From: Actinoplanes nipponensis
GTDB taxonomy: Bacteria; Actinomycetota; Actinomycetes; Mycobacteriales; Micromonosporaceae
NCBI RefSeq assembly: GCF_016862275.1
Contig: NZ_BOMQ01000026.1
Location: 248,001-312,000, forward strand
Reading direction: 5' to 3'
Length of the DNA stretch: 64,000 nt
Part shown: in pieces, positions 42,525 to 52,798 of the stretch
How positions within the stretch are numbered: position 1 is the first letter of the stretch
Layout of the letters: every line of letters starts with the position of its first letter
The notes under the pieces: generated by a model
Seen by the model: only the letters and a program-made list of their open reading frames with translations
Told to the model about the DNA's origin: nothing
Database searches by the model: none
Program-made: the position numbers and the translations under genes

Positions 42525-43449
42525 GCCGGGCCGCGTCACCGGCCGGCCGGCCGCGCAGCACCAGGATGTGCCACAGGTGTTTCACCAGCTGCCGCTGTTC
42601 GGGCGTCGACGCGGCGCGGGCGGCGGGTCCCAGCGCCGCCGCGTCGACCAGGTCCGGGCCCAGCGCGCGGGCCAGCTCGGCGGCCTCGGCGCCGCGCAGG
42701 TCGGCGGGGAACTCGGCGGCGGGCAGCACGAAACCGGGGTGGTAGCGCACCGGCGCCACCGCGGCCAGCAGCGCGACGGTGGGCGTGGCGGCGAAGCTGG
42801 GGTCGGCCACCACGGCCTCGACGTCGCGGGCCAGGTCGAGCCCGCCGTGGATCTGCGCCTCGACGTAGTCGTCCATCGCCCGCCCGGGCTGCGGGCGGGC
42901 GAGGCCGAGCTGCGCGGCCCACGCCGGCGGGCTGTCGGCGGCCAGCCCGAGCGCCGATCCGGTCCGCGTGACCTGCTCGAGCAGCGCCGCCCAGATGCCG
43001 CCGAAGGTGTCCGCGGTGCCGACCACCGTGGGTTCGGTGACGCTGTCGCCGTGGCTGAACGTGGCCCGCCGCAGCACGTGCGGGCGCAGCACCAGAAAGC
43101 AGCTGCCGAAGCGCGGCGCCGCCCCGTCGGCGTGCCCGGCCAGGTCGAGCCCGCCGTAGACGGGCCGGCCGGTGATCTGCTCGGGCGGGTACGCGCCGGC
43201 GAACAGGCGCCGCTCCCAGCGTTCCCGGTCCCCGCCGGGATACCCGGTGAGCCCGCCGTTGGAGATGCCGGTCTCGAACTGGCTGCGGTACACCCCGTCG
43301 CCGGCCAGGTGCTCGGCGACGCTGCGCCCGTCGGCCAGCGGCCGGTCCGGGTGGAAGTGGACGGTGATCCGGGCCCCGGGCACGGTCAGCGCGCCGGGGG
43401 CGCCGAGCCCCCGCACGTGCGCCACGGCCCGTTGCGCCGGGTCGCTCAC
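42469..43449 (-). CDS. DUF3626-family protein
   Basis: Protein of 326 residues. The pattern ARITVHFHPDRPLADGRSVAEHLAGDGVYRSQFETGISNGGLTGYPGGDRERWERRLFAGAY with later FGSCFLVLR and RRATFSHGDS matches DUF3626, a bacterial family whose activity I do not know. The conserved His, Asp, Glu and Arg suggest an enzyme. The GTG start overlaps the uppP stop (GTGA, 43446-43449), so it is translated after UppP. The C-terminal tail (PGRRGPAPARPAE) is low in complexity and overlaps the GntR gene by 56 bases. Confidence 0.8.
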   Translation of the reverse strand: MSDPAQRAVAHVRGLGAPGALTVPGARITVHFHPDRPLADGRSVAEHLAGDGVYRSQFETGISNGGLTGYPGGDRERWERRLFAGAYPPEQITGRPVYGGLDLAGHADGAAPRFGSCFLVLRPHVLRRATFSHGDSVTEPTVVGTADTFGGIWAALLEQVTRTGSALGLAADSPPAWAAQLGLARPQPGRAMDDYVEAQIHGGLDLARDVEAVVADPSFAATPTVALLAAVAPVRYHPGFVLPAAEFPADLRGAEAAELARALGPDLVDAAALGPAARAASTPEQRQLVKHLWHILVLRGRPAGDAARLSPPAPGRRGPAPARPAE

Positions 43450-44291
43450 TTCGGTTCGAGGACGTTGGTGGCCAGCAGCACCAGCAGCACCGCGCCCAGC
43501 ACCAGCCGGTAGCCGATGAAGATGCTGTAGGAGTGCCGGGCGATGAACTTGAGCAGCCAGGACACCGCGAACCAGCCGACGACGAAGCTGACCAGGGTGG
43601 CCACGATGGTCGGCAGCCAGCCCACGCCGCCGTTGTCGGCGGAGATGTTGTCGTACTCGGTGACCGTCTGCAGCACGCTGGCGGCCAGCAGCGCCGGGAT
43701 GCTCAGGAAGAACGACAGCTTGGTGACCGTCACCCGGTCGAAGTCGCGCAGCAGGCCGGCGGACATGGTAGCGCCCGAGCGCGACACGCCGGGGATCAGC
43801 GACAGGCACTGCACCACCCCGATGATCAGGGTGTCCTTCCAGGTGACGTCGGGTTCGTGGCGGACCTGGGTGGCGGCGTGGTCGGCGAAGGCCATCACCC
43901 CGCTCCACAGGATCAGCGCGCCGGCGACGAACCACAGGCTGCGCAGGGTGGATTCGATGGTGTCCTGGAACAGCAGCCCGACGATGCCGATCGGGATGGA
44001 GCCGAGGATGACCGCCCAGCCGAACCGGTAGTCGGGGTCGTCGCGCTTGCCGGCGTTCAGCAGGCCCCGGAACCAGCTGGTGACGATCCGGATGAGGTCC
44101 TGGCGCAGGAAGATGACGGTGGCGATGACCGCGCCGGACTGGATGATCGCGGTGAACGCGGTGATGTCCGGCGCGTCGATCTGGTAGCCCAGCAGCTTCT
44201 CCACGATCGTCAGGTGTCCGGTGCTGGAGATCGGGAGGAACTCGGTGAAACCCTCCACCGCACCCAGCAGGACTGCCTCAAAAATGTTCAA
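43446..44291 (-). CDS. uppP: Undecaprenyl-diphosphatase UppP (BacA)
   Basis: Integral membrane phosphatase of 281 residues that recycles undecaprenyl pyrophosphate to the monophosphate carrier for cell-wall synthesis; it gives bacitracin tolerance when abundant. Both signature motifs are intact: EGFTEFLPISSTGHL near the N-terminus and PGVSRSGATMSAGL in the middle. About eight hydrophobic helices are seen. The start is a TTG at 44291 preceded by GAGG. Its stop overlaps the DUF3626 start, an unusual partner. Confidence 0.95.
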   Translation of the reverse strand: MNIFEAVLLGAVEGFTEFLPISSTGHLTIVEKLLGYQIDAPDITAFTAIIQSGAVIATVIFLRQDLIRIVTSWFRGLLNAGKRDDPDYRFGWAVILGSIPIGIVGLLFQDTIESTLRSLWFVAGALILWSGVMAFADHAATQVRHEPDVTWKDTLIIGVVQCLSLIPGVSRSGATMSAGLLRDFDRVTVTKLSFFLSIPALLAASVLQTVTEYDNISADNGGVGWLPTIVATLVSFVVGWFAVSWLLKFIARHSYSIFIGYRLVLGAVLLVLLATNVLEPK

Positions 44292-44345
44292 CCCGACCTC
44301 GTCCCTTGAACCGCACGGCGACCGCGGTCGAGGATAGGGGGTCGC

Positions 44346-45317
44346 TCACCCACCGCTGCGCCGGACCCGGGCCGCGGCGAGGGTGTACGCGGGGTCCCGG
44401 TCCAGGTTGTGCCGGTCGCGGTCGTAGCGGCGGGTGGTGCGCGGGTCGGCGTGTCCCATCGCGTCCTGCACGTCCTCCAGCGGCACGCCCTCGGCGCGGG
44501 CGGTGGTGGCGAAGGCGTGCCGCAGCGAGTGCGGCGACAGCCGCGCCCAGCCGGCGATGCCGGCGTCGCGGGCCAACCGGCGCACGAGCCGGAAGACGGC
44601 GTGCCGGTCCAGGCGGGCCCCGGTGGCGGTGACCAGCAGCGGCCCGTCGAGCCGGTCGGCGCTGGTGGCCTCGGCGGCGGCCCGCTGCGCCAGGTAGGCG
44701 TCCAGCGCGGCGCCCGCGTACGGGGTCAGGGCCCGGCGGCGGGGTTTGCCGCCCTTGCCGGTGAACCGCACGCTGCGGTGCCCGCGTTCGACGCCGACGT
44801 CGGCGACGTCGAGGCCGACCAGCTCACCGACGCGCAGCCCCAGGTCGGCCAGCAGCGCGACGGCGGCGCGGTGCCGCACGGCGGCGGGCCCGGTGTCGGC
44901 CTCGGCCGCGGCCAGCAGCGCGTCGACCTCGTCCGGGGACAGCCCGACGGTGGCGGAGTGGTCCCGCGAGACCGGGGGCCGGTCGGCCCCTCCGACGGGG
45001 TTGGCCTCGACGGCGCGCAGCTTGGTCAGGAAGTCGTACCAGCTGGACAGCCCGGACAGTTTGCGGGCGACGGTGGCCGGGGCCAGCGAGCGGGCCTCCA
45101 GGCCGCGGGCGTACGCGTTGACGTCCAGGAACGAGGCCCGCAGCGGGTCCAGCTCACGGGCGGCGCACCAGGCCAGCCAGGCCGCGACGTCGCGGCGGTA
45201 CGCGTCGCGGGTGTGCGCCGACAGCCGCCGGTTGGCCAGCCACGCCTCGGTGACCTGCTCGGCGCTGCCGCCGACGGCGACCGTGCCACCGGGCTGCCGG
45301 GGGATCAGCGTCGACAT
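44346..45317 (-). CDS. XerC/XerD-like tyrosine recombinase
   Basis: Recombinase of 323 residues. The core-binding domain (ANRRLSAHTRDAYRRDVAAWLAWC) precedes a catalytic domain with Arg in DLGLRVGELVGL, Lys in FTGKGGKPRRRA, HSLRHAF, GHADPRTTRRYDR (His and Tyr nucleophile). Unlike canonical XerC/D it has a slightly extended C-terminus after the Tyr. It begins about 13 bases after the ABC-F gene on the same strand and may be read through from it. An in-frame ATG at 45326 is the other start. A housekeeping dimer-resolution role or a paralogue are both possible; no dif-like site was seen in this window. Confidence 0.87.
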   Translation of the reverse strand: MSTLIPRQPGGTVAVGGSAEQVTEAWLANRRLSAHTRDAYRRDVAAWLAWCAARELDPLRASFLDVNAYARGLEARSLAPATVARKLSGLSSWYDFLTKLRAVEANPVGGADRPPVSRDHSATVGLSPDEVDALLAAAEADTGPAAVRHRAAVALLADLGLRVGELVGLDVADVGVERGHRSVRFTGKGGKPRRRALTPYAGAALDAYLAQRAAAEATSADRLDGPLLVTATGARLDRHAVFRLVRRLARDAGIAGWARLSPHSLRHAFATTARAEGVPLEDVQDAMGHADPRTTRRYDRDRHNLDRDPAYTLAAARVRRSGG

Positions 45318-45330
45318 GGGTCCCATCGTG

Positions 45331-46923
<1,593 letters not shown>

Positions 46924-46940
46924 GGAGCCCTCCAGGCAGG

Positions 46941-47009
46941 GATACCGACAGGTACGGCGACCCGCGCGCGTCCGGGCGGGACGGCGCGTCCACGGGTCGG
47001 GTCGGTATC
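46941..47009 (-). promoter_or_regulatory. Structured leader of the ABC-F gene
   Basis: Perfect 9-base arms GATACCGAC (46941-46949) and GTCGGTATC (47001-47009) enclose a second perfect pair CGACCC (46958-46963) and GGGTCG (46994-46999). The hairpin of about 70 nt ends 18 bases before the TTG start, just ahead of its ribosome-binding site. A promoter-like TTGCGC-N17-CAGAGT lies further upstream on the same strand. Attenuation or masking of the initiation site is possible. Confidence 0.5.
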
Positions 47010-47131
47010 ACACGGAGGTGACGGCTCCTCGGGCTCGGCGGCAGGTCTCGGGGTCCACTCTGGCGCGGCCGGCCGGCCGGCGCAACCGGATTCGGCGTGC
47101 CGGCCCGGTCGGCCTCGCGGTCGCCGGCGGG

Positions 47132-47995
47132 TCAGGCGGCGTAGGCCACCGACCGGTGCATGCCCTGCACGTCGGTCACGGCCAGCCGCGTCGCCATCGT
47201 GCTGCGCGCGGCGATCTGCGCCGCGTACGCCGCCCGGCGGCGGGCCACGCAACCGTCGTTCTTGGCCGCGCCGGCGTCCTGCTGCTCCATGTGCGTGCTC
47301 AGCCCGTCCCGCAGCAGGGCCAGGGCCTCGGTGCGCAGCTGCGACACCCGCGACTCGGTGACGCCCAGCTCCGCGGCCACCTCGGCCAGCGGCCGCTCCT
47401 GCAGGAACGACGCCTCGACCACGAACCGCAGCCGCTCCGGCAGCACCGCCACCGCGTCGTGCAGGTAGCCGATGCGCTCGCGGTGCAGCAGCGTCTCCTC
47501 CGGGTTCATCGAGTCCTCGGTGACCATGTCCTCGGCCGCGCCGGCGGTGAAGCCCTGCAGCGACAGCACCGCGGCGCGCTGCACGTCGTCGTCGACGTGG
47601 GCCAGCTCGCTGACGCCGACGCCCAGCAGCGCGGCCAGCTCCGCCGGGCTGGGCGTGCGGCCCAGCTGCGCGGTCAACTCCTGGCGGGCCACGTCGGCGC
47701 GACGGGCCCGGGCCCGCACCGAACGGCTGGCCCAGTCCATGCTGCGCAGCTCGTCCAGCAGCGCGCCCCGGACCCGCACGGCGGCGAACCGGCCGAACGG
47801 GATGCCCCGGCCCGGGTCGAACGACTGCGCCGCGGTCACCAGGGCGGCGTACCCGGCCGAGGCGAGATCGTCGCGGTGCACGTGCGCGGGGACCTTGAAC
47901 AACATCTCGCGGACGAGGTGACCCACCAGCGGCATGTTCTCGCGGATCAGCTGCTCCAGCTCGCGGCTGACGGTCTTCGTCGTGGCTGCGGACAT
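47132..47995 (-). CDS. FliA/WhiG-type alternative sigma factor
   Basis: Sigma factor of 287 residues of group 3. Region 2 is ENMPLVGHLVREMLFKVPAHVHRDDLASAGYAALVTAAQSFDPGRGIPFGRFAAVRVRGALLDELRSMDW, the FliA/WhiG hallmark. Region 3 is ARQELTAQLGRTPSPAELAALLGV and region 4 LPERLRFVVEASFLQERPLAEVAAELGVTESRVSQLRTEALALLR. After region 4 there are about 50 extra residues with Ala/Arg-rich sequence, not usual in the family. GAGGGGGA precedes the ATG. In flagellated actinomycetes such factors drive flagellar genes of motile spores; with the chemoreceptor this fits. No anti-sigma FlgM is nearby. Confidence 0.88.
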   Translation of the reverse strand: MSAATTKTVSRELEQLIRENMPLVGHLVREMLFKVPAHVHRDDLASAGYAALVTAAQSFDPGRGIPFGRFAAVRVRGALLDELRSMDWASRSVRARARRADVARQELTAQLGRTPSPAELAALLGVGVSELAHVDDDVQRAAVLSLQGFTAGAAEDMVTEDSMNPEETLLHRERIGYLHDAVAVLPERLRFVVEASFLQERPLAEVAAELGVTESRVSQLRTEALALLRDGLSTHMEQQDAGAAKNDGCVARRRAAYAAQIAARSTMATRLAVTDVQGMHRSVAYAA

Positions 47996-48161
47996 CGTGT
48001 GTTCCCCCTCGTGTCTGTCGCCCGGCGACGGCTCACCGGCTGACAGGGGGAACTTTTCGTGGCGCAGGGTGCAGACAACGGTCATGCACGGTTGCTGGTT
48101 GGTTGCACCGGGAAAAAGGCTAAGGTCCGCCCGAGCCCGCTGCGGGCCCGGCCAGAAGGGC

Positions 48162-48773
48162 TCAGGCCAGCAGCCAACCGTTGTCGACAGCCAGCCGGAC
48201 CGCCTCGGCCCGGGTCCGCGCCCCGGTCTTGCCGATCGCCGAGGACAGATGGTTGCGCACCGTGCCCTCCGACAGGTGCAGCTCCCGGGCGATGTCGGCC
48301 ACCGTGCCGCCGTCACGGGCCGCGCGCAGCACGTCGCACTCCCGCTCGGTCAGCGGCGAGTCGCCGTGCGCCAACGACTGCGCCGCCAGCGCCGGGTCGA
48401 CCACCCGCAACCCCTGATGCACCCGCCGCACCACGTCGGCGAGCTGCCGCGCCGGGGTGTCCTTGACCACGAACCCGCCCGCACCGGCCGCCATCGCCTG
48501 CCGCAGATACCCGGCCCGCCCGAACGTGGTCACCATCAGCACCCGGCAACCCGGCACGGCCGCGCGCAACTCCCGCGCCGCCGCCACCCCGTCCATGCCC
48601 GGCATCTCCACGTCCAGCAGCGCCACGTCCACCCCGTGGCGGCGGACCGCGTCGACCACCTCGTCGCCGCGGCCCACCTCGGCCACCACGGCCAGGTCCG
48701 GCTCCATGCCCAACAGCGCCGCCATCGCCCCGCGCACCAGCGCCTGATCGTCGGCCAGCAGCAGGCGGATCAC
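48162..48773 (-). CDS. NarL/LuxR-type response regulator
   Basis: Two-domain regulator of 203 residues. The receiver has the acidic pair in LLLADDQALVRG, the phospho-acceptor Asp in VALLDVEMPGMDG, Thr in LMVTTFGR and Lys in FVVKDTPA. The C-terminal GerE HTH is SPLTERECDVLRAARDGGTVADIARELHLSEGTVRNHLSSAIGKTGARTRAEAV. The GTG start overlaps the histidine kinase stop (GTGA). It ends the four-gene ABC transporter / two-component operon and probably controls it. Confidence 0.94.
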   Translation of the reverse strand: MIRLLLADDQALVRGAMAALLGMEPDLAVVAEVGRGDEVVDAVRRHGVDVALLDVEMPGMDGVAAARELRAAVPGCRVLMVTTFGRAGYLRQAMAAGAGGFVVKDTPARQLADVVRRVHQGLRVVDPALAAQSLAHGDSPLTERECDVLRAARDGGTVADIARELHLSEGTVRNHLSSAIGKTGARTRAEAVRLAVDNGWLLA

Positions 48774-49915
48774 GACGCCACCTCCACCCGTACCAGGAAA
48801 CCCGGCCGGTCCGGCCGGCGCCCGACCGTCAGCGTCGCACCCGCCGAGTCCGCCCGGCGGCGCAGCCCCCGCAGGCCCTGCCCGTCCACCGCCGGCACGC
48901 CGTCGCCCGGCCCGTCGTCGACGATCTCCACGCTGTCGGGCGCCAGCCGGACCTCGCAGTGCGCCGCCCGGCTGTGCCGCACCACGTTGGTGACCGCCTC
49001 CCGGATCGTCCAGGCGAACAACTCCCGATGCCGCGTCGGCACCGCGTCGGTGGCCCCCGGCAACTCCGCACACACGTGGGCCGCCGCCAGCGCCGCCCGC
49101 GCCGCCGCGATCTCCCCCGGCAACGAGATGCCCCGCACCCCCAGCGCCGTCGCCCGCACGTCCGACAACGCGTCCCGGGCCAGCGCCTCCAGGTCACGCA
49201 GCTCGGCCCGGGCCCGGCCCACATCCACGTCCAGCAGCCGCTGCGCCAGCTCCGCCTTCACCGTCACCACCGTCAGCGAATGCCCCAGGATGTCGTGCAG
49301 ATCCGCGGCGATCCGCGCCCGCTCGTCGGCCACCGCCCGGTCGGCCAGCTCCCGCTGGGTCAACTCCTCCAACTCCCGCTGCGCCGCCTGCAGCCGGTCC
49401 TGGCGCTCCGCCGCCAACCGGATCCCGCCGCTGGCCGCCGAGCCGAGCAACACCGCCAGGCCGTACCCCTGGTCGTCCCAGCCCGGCACCCGCCACGCCA
49501 ACACCTCGGCCAGCACCAGCAGCGCCGCCGCGAACGGCACCGCCTGACGCCACGGCAACCCGATCATCGCCGATCCCGCCACGTACACCAGACACGTCAG
49601 CGCATGCACCCCCGCGCCCGGCACCTGCAACGCCGCCAACCCCAGCAACGCCAGCAGCACCACCCACAGCAGCACCGTCGCCCGCCGCGGCCCCAGACCG
49701 TGCCGGATCGCGCTCAGCCACCCGACCAGCATCATGTACAGGGCCGCGAACCCGGCCAGGGCGACCAGCCCGACGTCCTGACGCCAGCCCGCCGGCGCCG
49801 CCAGCAGCGCCTTGAGGTTCTCGCTGAGGTAGACCAACCACACCCCGGCGAAGACCCACCCGAACCGCTGGCCGCGCCGCTCCACCCCGCCCATGGCCGA
49901 GACGCTACCGCCCAC
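48770..49915 (-). CDS. Sensor histidine kinase (HisKA_3 / DesK-NarX class)
   Basis: Membrane kinase of up to 381 residues. Six or so N-terminal helices (about residues 20-160) with no large extracellular sensor are followed by a HisKA_3 dimer (ADERARIAADLHDILGHSLTVVTVKAELA; the phosphorylated His is in DLHDILGH) and an ATPase domain (WTIREAVTNVVRHSRA, VEIVDDGPGD, GQGLRGLRRR). The GTG at 49915 directly abuts the permease stop; the ATG at 49894 is the alternative. The compact membrane sensor is typical of kinases that sense lipids, cell-wall stress or their partner ABC transporter. Confidence 0.92.
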   Translation of the reverse strand: MGGSVSAMGGVERRGQRFGWVFAGVWLVYLSENLKALLAAPAGWRQDVGLVALAGFAALYMMLVGWLSAIRHGLGPRRATVLLWVVLLALLGLAALQVPGAGVHALTCLVYVAGSAMIGLPWRQAVPFAAALLVLAEVLAWRVPGWDDQGYGLAVLLGSAASGGIRLAAERQDRLQAAQRELEELTQRELADRAVADERARIAADLHDILGHSLTVVTVKAELAQRLLDVDVGRARAELRDLEALARDALSDVRATALGVRGISLPGEIAAARAALAAAHVCAELPGATDAVPTRHRELFAWTIREAVTNVVRHSRAAHCEVRLAPDSVEIVDDGPGDGVPAVDGQGLRGLRRRADSAGATLTVGRRPDRPGFLVRVEVAS

Positions 49916-50692
49916 TCAGACCCGCGCCGTGTCCCGCCGGAAGCGCCACATCGCGCCCGCGGCGAACAACGCCGTCCACACCACCACGTTCAGCGCCGCC
50001 ACCCACAAGTTGCCGTCCCGGGTCAGCGGGTACCGGGCGATCTCCCCCACCCCGTACACCGGCGTGAACTGCGCGATCGTGGCGAACGTGTGCCCCATCT
50101 GATCCAGCGGCACGAACAACCCGCCCGCGAACGCCAGCACCGCCAGCACCGGCCCCAGGATCTGCATCACGTTCTCACTCGGCAGCAGATAGCCCATGAA
50201 CAGCCCGAACGCGGCGAACACGAGCGCGCACACCCAGGCCAGCAACCCACACGCCACCCACGCCGAGGCCGGCAACTGCGCACCCGACACCGCGCCCACC
50301 GCGAACGCCACCAGCACCGACACCGCCCCGATGACCATCGCCAGCACCAGCTTCACCGCGATGTACGCCGCCGGCCGCAACGGCGTCAGCCGCAACTGCC
50401 GGCTCCACCCCGCCGCCCGCTCGATCGACACCATCGCCCCGCCGCTGGTGGTGGACAGCATCGCCCCGTACACGGCCATGCTCACCAGGATGAGACCGGT
50501 CACGTTGCCGCCGCCGACCCGCTCGGTGCGCGCCGCCGCGTTCGTGCCGAACAACAGGAAGAACGCCGCCGGCAGCACCACGGTGAAGATCACCGTGCGC
50601 TTGTTGCGGACCATCCGCCGCAACTCCAGGCCGATCATCGCGAACGTGAAGCCGCCGAACCGCGGCAGGTTCCGGGTCACCGGCATACTCAT
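49916..50692 (-). CDS. ABC-2-type transporter permease
   Basis: Integral membrane permease of 258 residues with about six helices and the ABC-2 pattern: cytoplasmic start IGLELRRMVRNKRTVIFTVVLPAAFFLLFG, helices around VAVYGAMLSTTSG, YIAVKLVLAMVIGAVSVLVAFAVGA and a late GGLFVPLDQMGHTFATIAQFTPVYGVGEIARYP. It pairs with the ATPase whose stop overlaps its start (ATGA). The pair should export a drug, lipid or peptide. The two-component system downstream is likely dedicated to it. Confidence 0.92.
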   Translation of the reverse strand: MSMPVTRNLPRFGGFTFAMIGLELRRMVRNKRTVIFTVVLPAAFFLLFGTNAAARTERVGGGNVTGLILVSMAVYGAMLSTTSGGAMVSIERAAGWSRQLRLTPLRPAAYIAVKLVLAMVIGAVSVLVAFAVGAVSGAQLPASAWVACGLLAWVCALVFAAFGLFMGYLLPSENVMQILGPVLAVLAFAGGLFVPLDQMGHTFATIAQFTPVYGVGEIARYPLTRDGNLWVAALNVVVWTALFAAGAMWRFRRDTARV

Positions 50693-51636
50693 CGTGCGCT
50701 CCCCACTACGGTCTCGTCACCGGTCAGAGCCAGGAACGCCTGCTCCAGGTTCCGGGAGGTGATCTCCAGGTCCCGGGCGGCGGTCTCGCTCAGCAGATAC
50801 CGCGCCACCTGATCGGTGTCGCGCGCATGCACGTACACGGAGTCACCCCGCACCTCCACCGACTCCACCCCCGGCAACCCCCGCAGCGCCGCCTCATCGG
50901 CGCCGGGCAGCGTCGCCCGGACCGTGCGCCCCGACGCCAGCGCCTTGACCTCGGCCGCCGTGCCGTCGGCCACGACCCGGCCCCGACGCACGAAGACCAC
51001 CCGGTCGGCGTACGCGTCGGCCTCCTCCAGGTAGTGGGTGGCGAAGATGACGGTACGGCCACCACGCGCGTCCTCACGGATGGCCGACCAGAAGTCGTGC
51101 CGCCCGCCGACATCCATCCCCGTGGTCGGCTCGTCCAGGATCAACAGCTCCGGATCCGGCAGCAACGCCATCGCGAACCGCAGCCGCTGCTGCTGGCCCC
51201 CCGAACACTTACCCACCAACCGCGAGCCGATATCGGCGATCCCGGCCCGCCGCAACGCCCGCCCGACGTCGTCGCGGCCGCGGCCGAACAACACCGCCGT
51301 CAACCGTACGGTCTCCTCCACCGTGTAGTCCTTCAACAACCCGCCGGTCTGCAGCACCGCCGACACCAGGCCCAGCGCCACCGCCTCCTGCGGCGGCCGC
51401 CCGTACACCCGGACCGTGCCGTGCGTCGGCGCCGACAACCCCAGCAACATGTCGATCGTGCTCGTCTTGCCCGCCCCGTTCGGACCCAGCAGGGCGACCA
51501 CCTCCCCCGGACGGATCCGCAGGCTGATGTCGTCCACCGCGGTGACAGCCCCGAAACGCTTGACCACCCCCGCCAGATCGACGGCGAGCTGGCCGGGCCC
51601 CCGGACCGCGGCCTCAGGTGACGCAGTAACAGTCAT
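50689..51636 (-). CDS. ABC transporter ATP-binding protein
   Basis: ATPase of 315 residues. Walker A GPNGAGKTS, signature CSGGQQQRL, Walker B LLILDEPTTGMD, switch ATHYLEE; a C-terminal extension of about 90 residues (VRATLPGADEAALRGLPGVESVEVRGDSVYVHA) is typical of DrrA-like exporters. The ATG at 51636 begins before the first strand; the longer open frame is not supported. It is the first gene of the ATPase-permease-kinase-regulator operon. The 156 bases upstream separate it from the divergent secreted-protein gene. Confidence 0.93.
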   Translation of the reverse strand: MTVTASPEAAVRGPGQLAVDLAGVVKRFGAVTAVDDISLRIRPGEVVALLGPNGAGKTSTIDMLLGLSAPTHGTVRVYGRPPQEAVALGLVSAVLQTGGLLKDYTVEETVRLTAVLFGRGRDDVGRALRRAGIADIGSRLVGKCSGGQQQRLRFAMALLPDPELLILDEPTTGMDVGGRHDFWSAIREDARGGRTVIFATHYLEEADAYADRVVFVRRGRVVADGTAAEVKALASGRTVRATLPGADEAALRGLPGVESVEVRGDSVYVHARDTDQVARYLLSETAARDLEITSRNLEQAFLALTGDETVVGSAR

Positions 51637-51792
51637 GACCCCATCCTGGGCGCCCCCGGCGCCACCCGGGTGGGCCACGCGTCACGCCCACCCCATGACA
51701 TCCGTCAGGGCCGCATCGGATGATCGGCCCTCCCCCGGCCCCGGCCGACAGGTCCACACTGGAACCCGCTTGTCGTCCCACGGGGGGAAAAC

Positions 51793-52779
51793 ATGAGAAG
51801 ACTGCTCACTGCCCTGCTCACCGCTCCGCTCGCCGCCACGCTCGCCACCGGCACCCCGGCCACCCCGGCCGCCGCCACGGCCCGGCAATACACCGTCACC
51901 GACCTCGGCACCCTCGGCGGCCTGTCCACCGAGGTCTACGACCTCAACGACAAGGGCGTCGCCGTCGGGCGCAGCCTCACCGCCGACGGCGAACTGCACG
52001 CCTTCTCCTGGAAGAAGGGCAGAATCACCGACCTCGGAACCCTGCCCGGCGGGCACTACGCCGAGGCGCACGGCATCAACGAGGACGGCGTGATCGCCGG
52101 CACCGCCCTCAACGCCGCCGGCGAGTACCGCGCGGTGATCTGGCGCCACGGCCGGATCACCGACCTCGGCCAGGGCCGCAGCATCGGCTGGGACGTCAAC
52201 GACCACGGCCAGGTCCTCGTCTCCCGGGTCGACCAGACCGGAGCCCAGAGCAGCCGCCTGATCTGGCAGAACGGCACGGTCACCGAACTCGGCCCGGAGA
52301 ACACCTACGCCACCACCGTCGGCAAAATCAACAACGAGGCGAAGGTGCTCATGCTCTTCCGCGACCAGCCCGGCGGCCAGCCCTACCTCGGCTACCAGCA
52401 GTACGGCTCCACCAGCGGCTTCGGCCCGATCGGCGGCACCGGCACCAACTACCCCAACGACATCGCCAACACCGGCATCATCGCCGCCTACTCCACCGAC
52501 GACCAGGGCCACACCCGCCCGGCCACCTACCCACTCGGCCCCGTCGACCTGGGCACCCTCGGCGGCCCCAACGGCAACGCCACAGCCGTCAACGACAACG
52601 GCGTCTTCGCCGGCCTCGCCGACGCCGCCGACGGCACCAGCCGGCCCGTGCTGTGGAAGAACCGCCAGATCATCGACCTGACCACCCGCGGACTCACCGT
52701 CGACGAGATGCCGGTCGGGATCAACAACCGGGGGCAGATGATCGCCGCGGTCAACTACCGCGCCGCGTTCATCAGCTGA
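51793..52779 (+). CDS. Secreted HAF-repeat (beta-propeller-like) protein
   Basis: Protein of 328 residues with a Sec signal peptide (MRRLLTALLTAPLAATLATG, cleavage near residue 29). The mature part is built of about six repeats of the form VTDLGTLGG-x-STEVYDLNDKGVAVGRS, INEDGVIAG, VNDHGQVLV, INNEAKVLM, VNDNGVFAGLA and INNRGQMIAAV. These match the HAF extracellular repeat and should form a propeller-like fold. No enzyme motif is seen. GGGGGGAA precedes the ATG. The function of HAF proteins is unknown; cell-surface binding is plausible. Confidence 0.85.
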   Translation: MRRLLTALLTAPLAATLATGTPATPAAATARQYTVTDLGTLGGLSTEVYDLNDKGVAVGRSLTADGELHAFSWKKGRITDLGTLPGGHYAEAHGINEDGVIAGTALNAAGEYRAVIWRHGRITDLGQGRSIGWDVNDHGQVLVSRVDQTGAQSSRLIWQNGTVTELGPENTYATTVGKINNEAKVLMLFRDQPGGQPYLGYQQYGSTSGFGPIGGTGTNYPNDIANTGIIAAYSTDDQGHTRPATYPLGPVDLGTLGGPNGNATAVNDNGVFAGLADAADGTSRPVLWKNRQIIDLTTRGLTVDEMPVGINNRGQMIAAVNYRAAFIS

Positions 52780-52798
52780 GCGCCGTCGCTGCCGGGTC

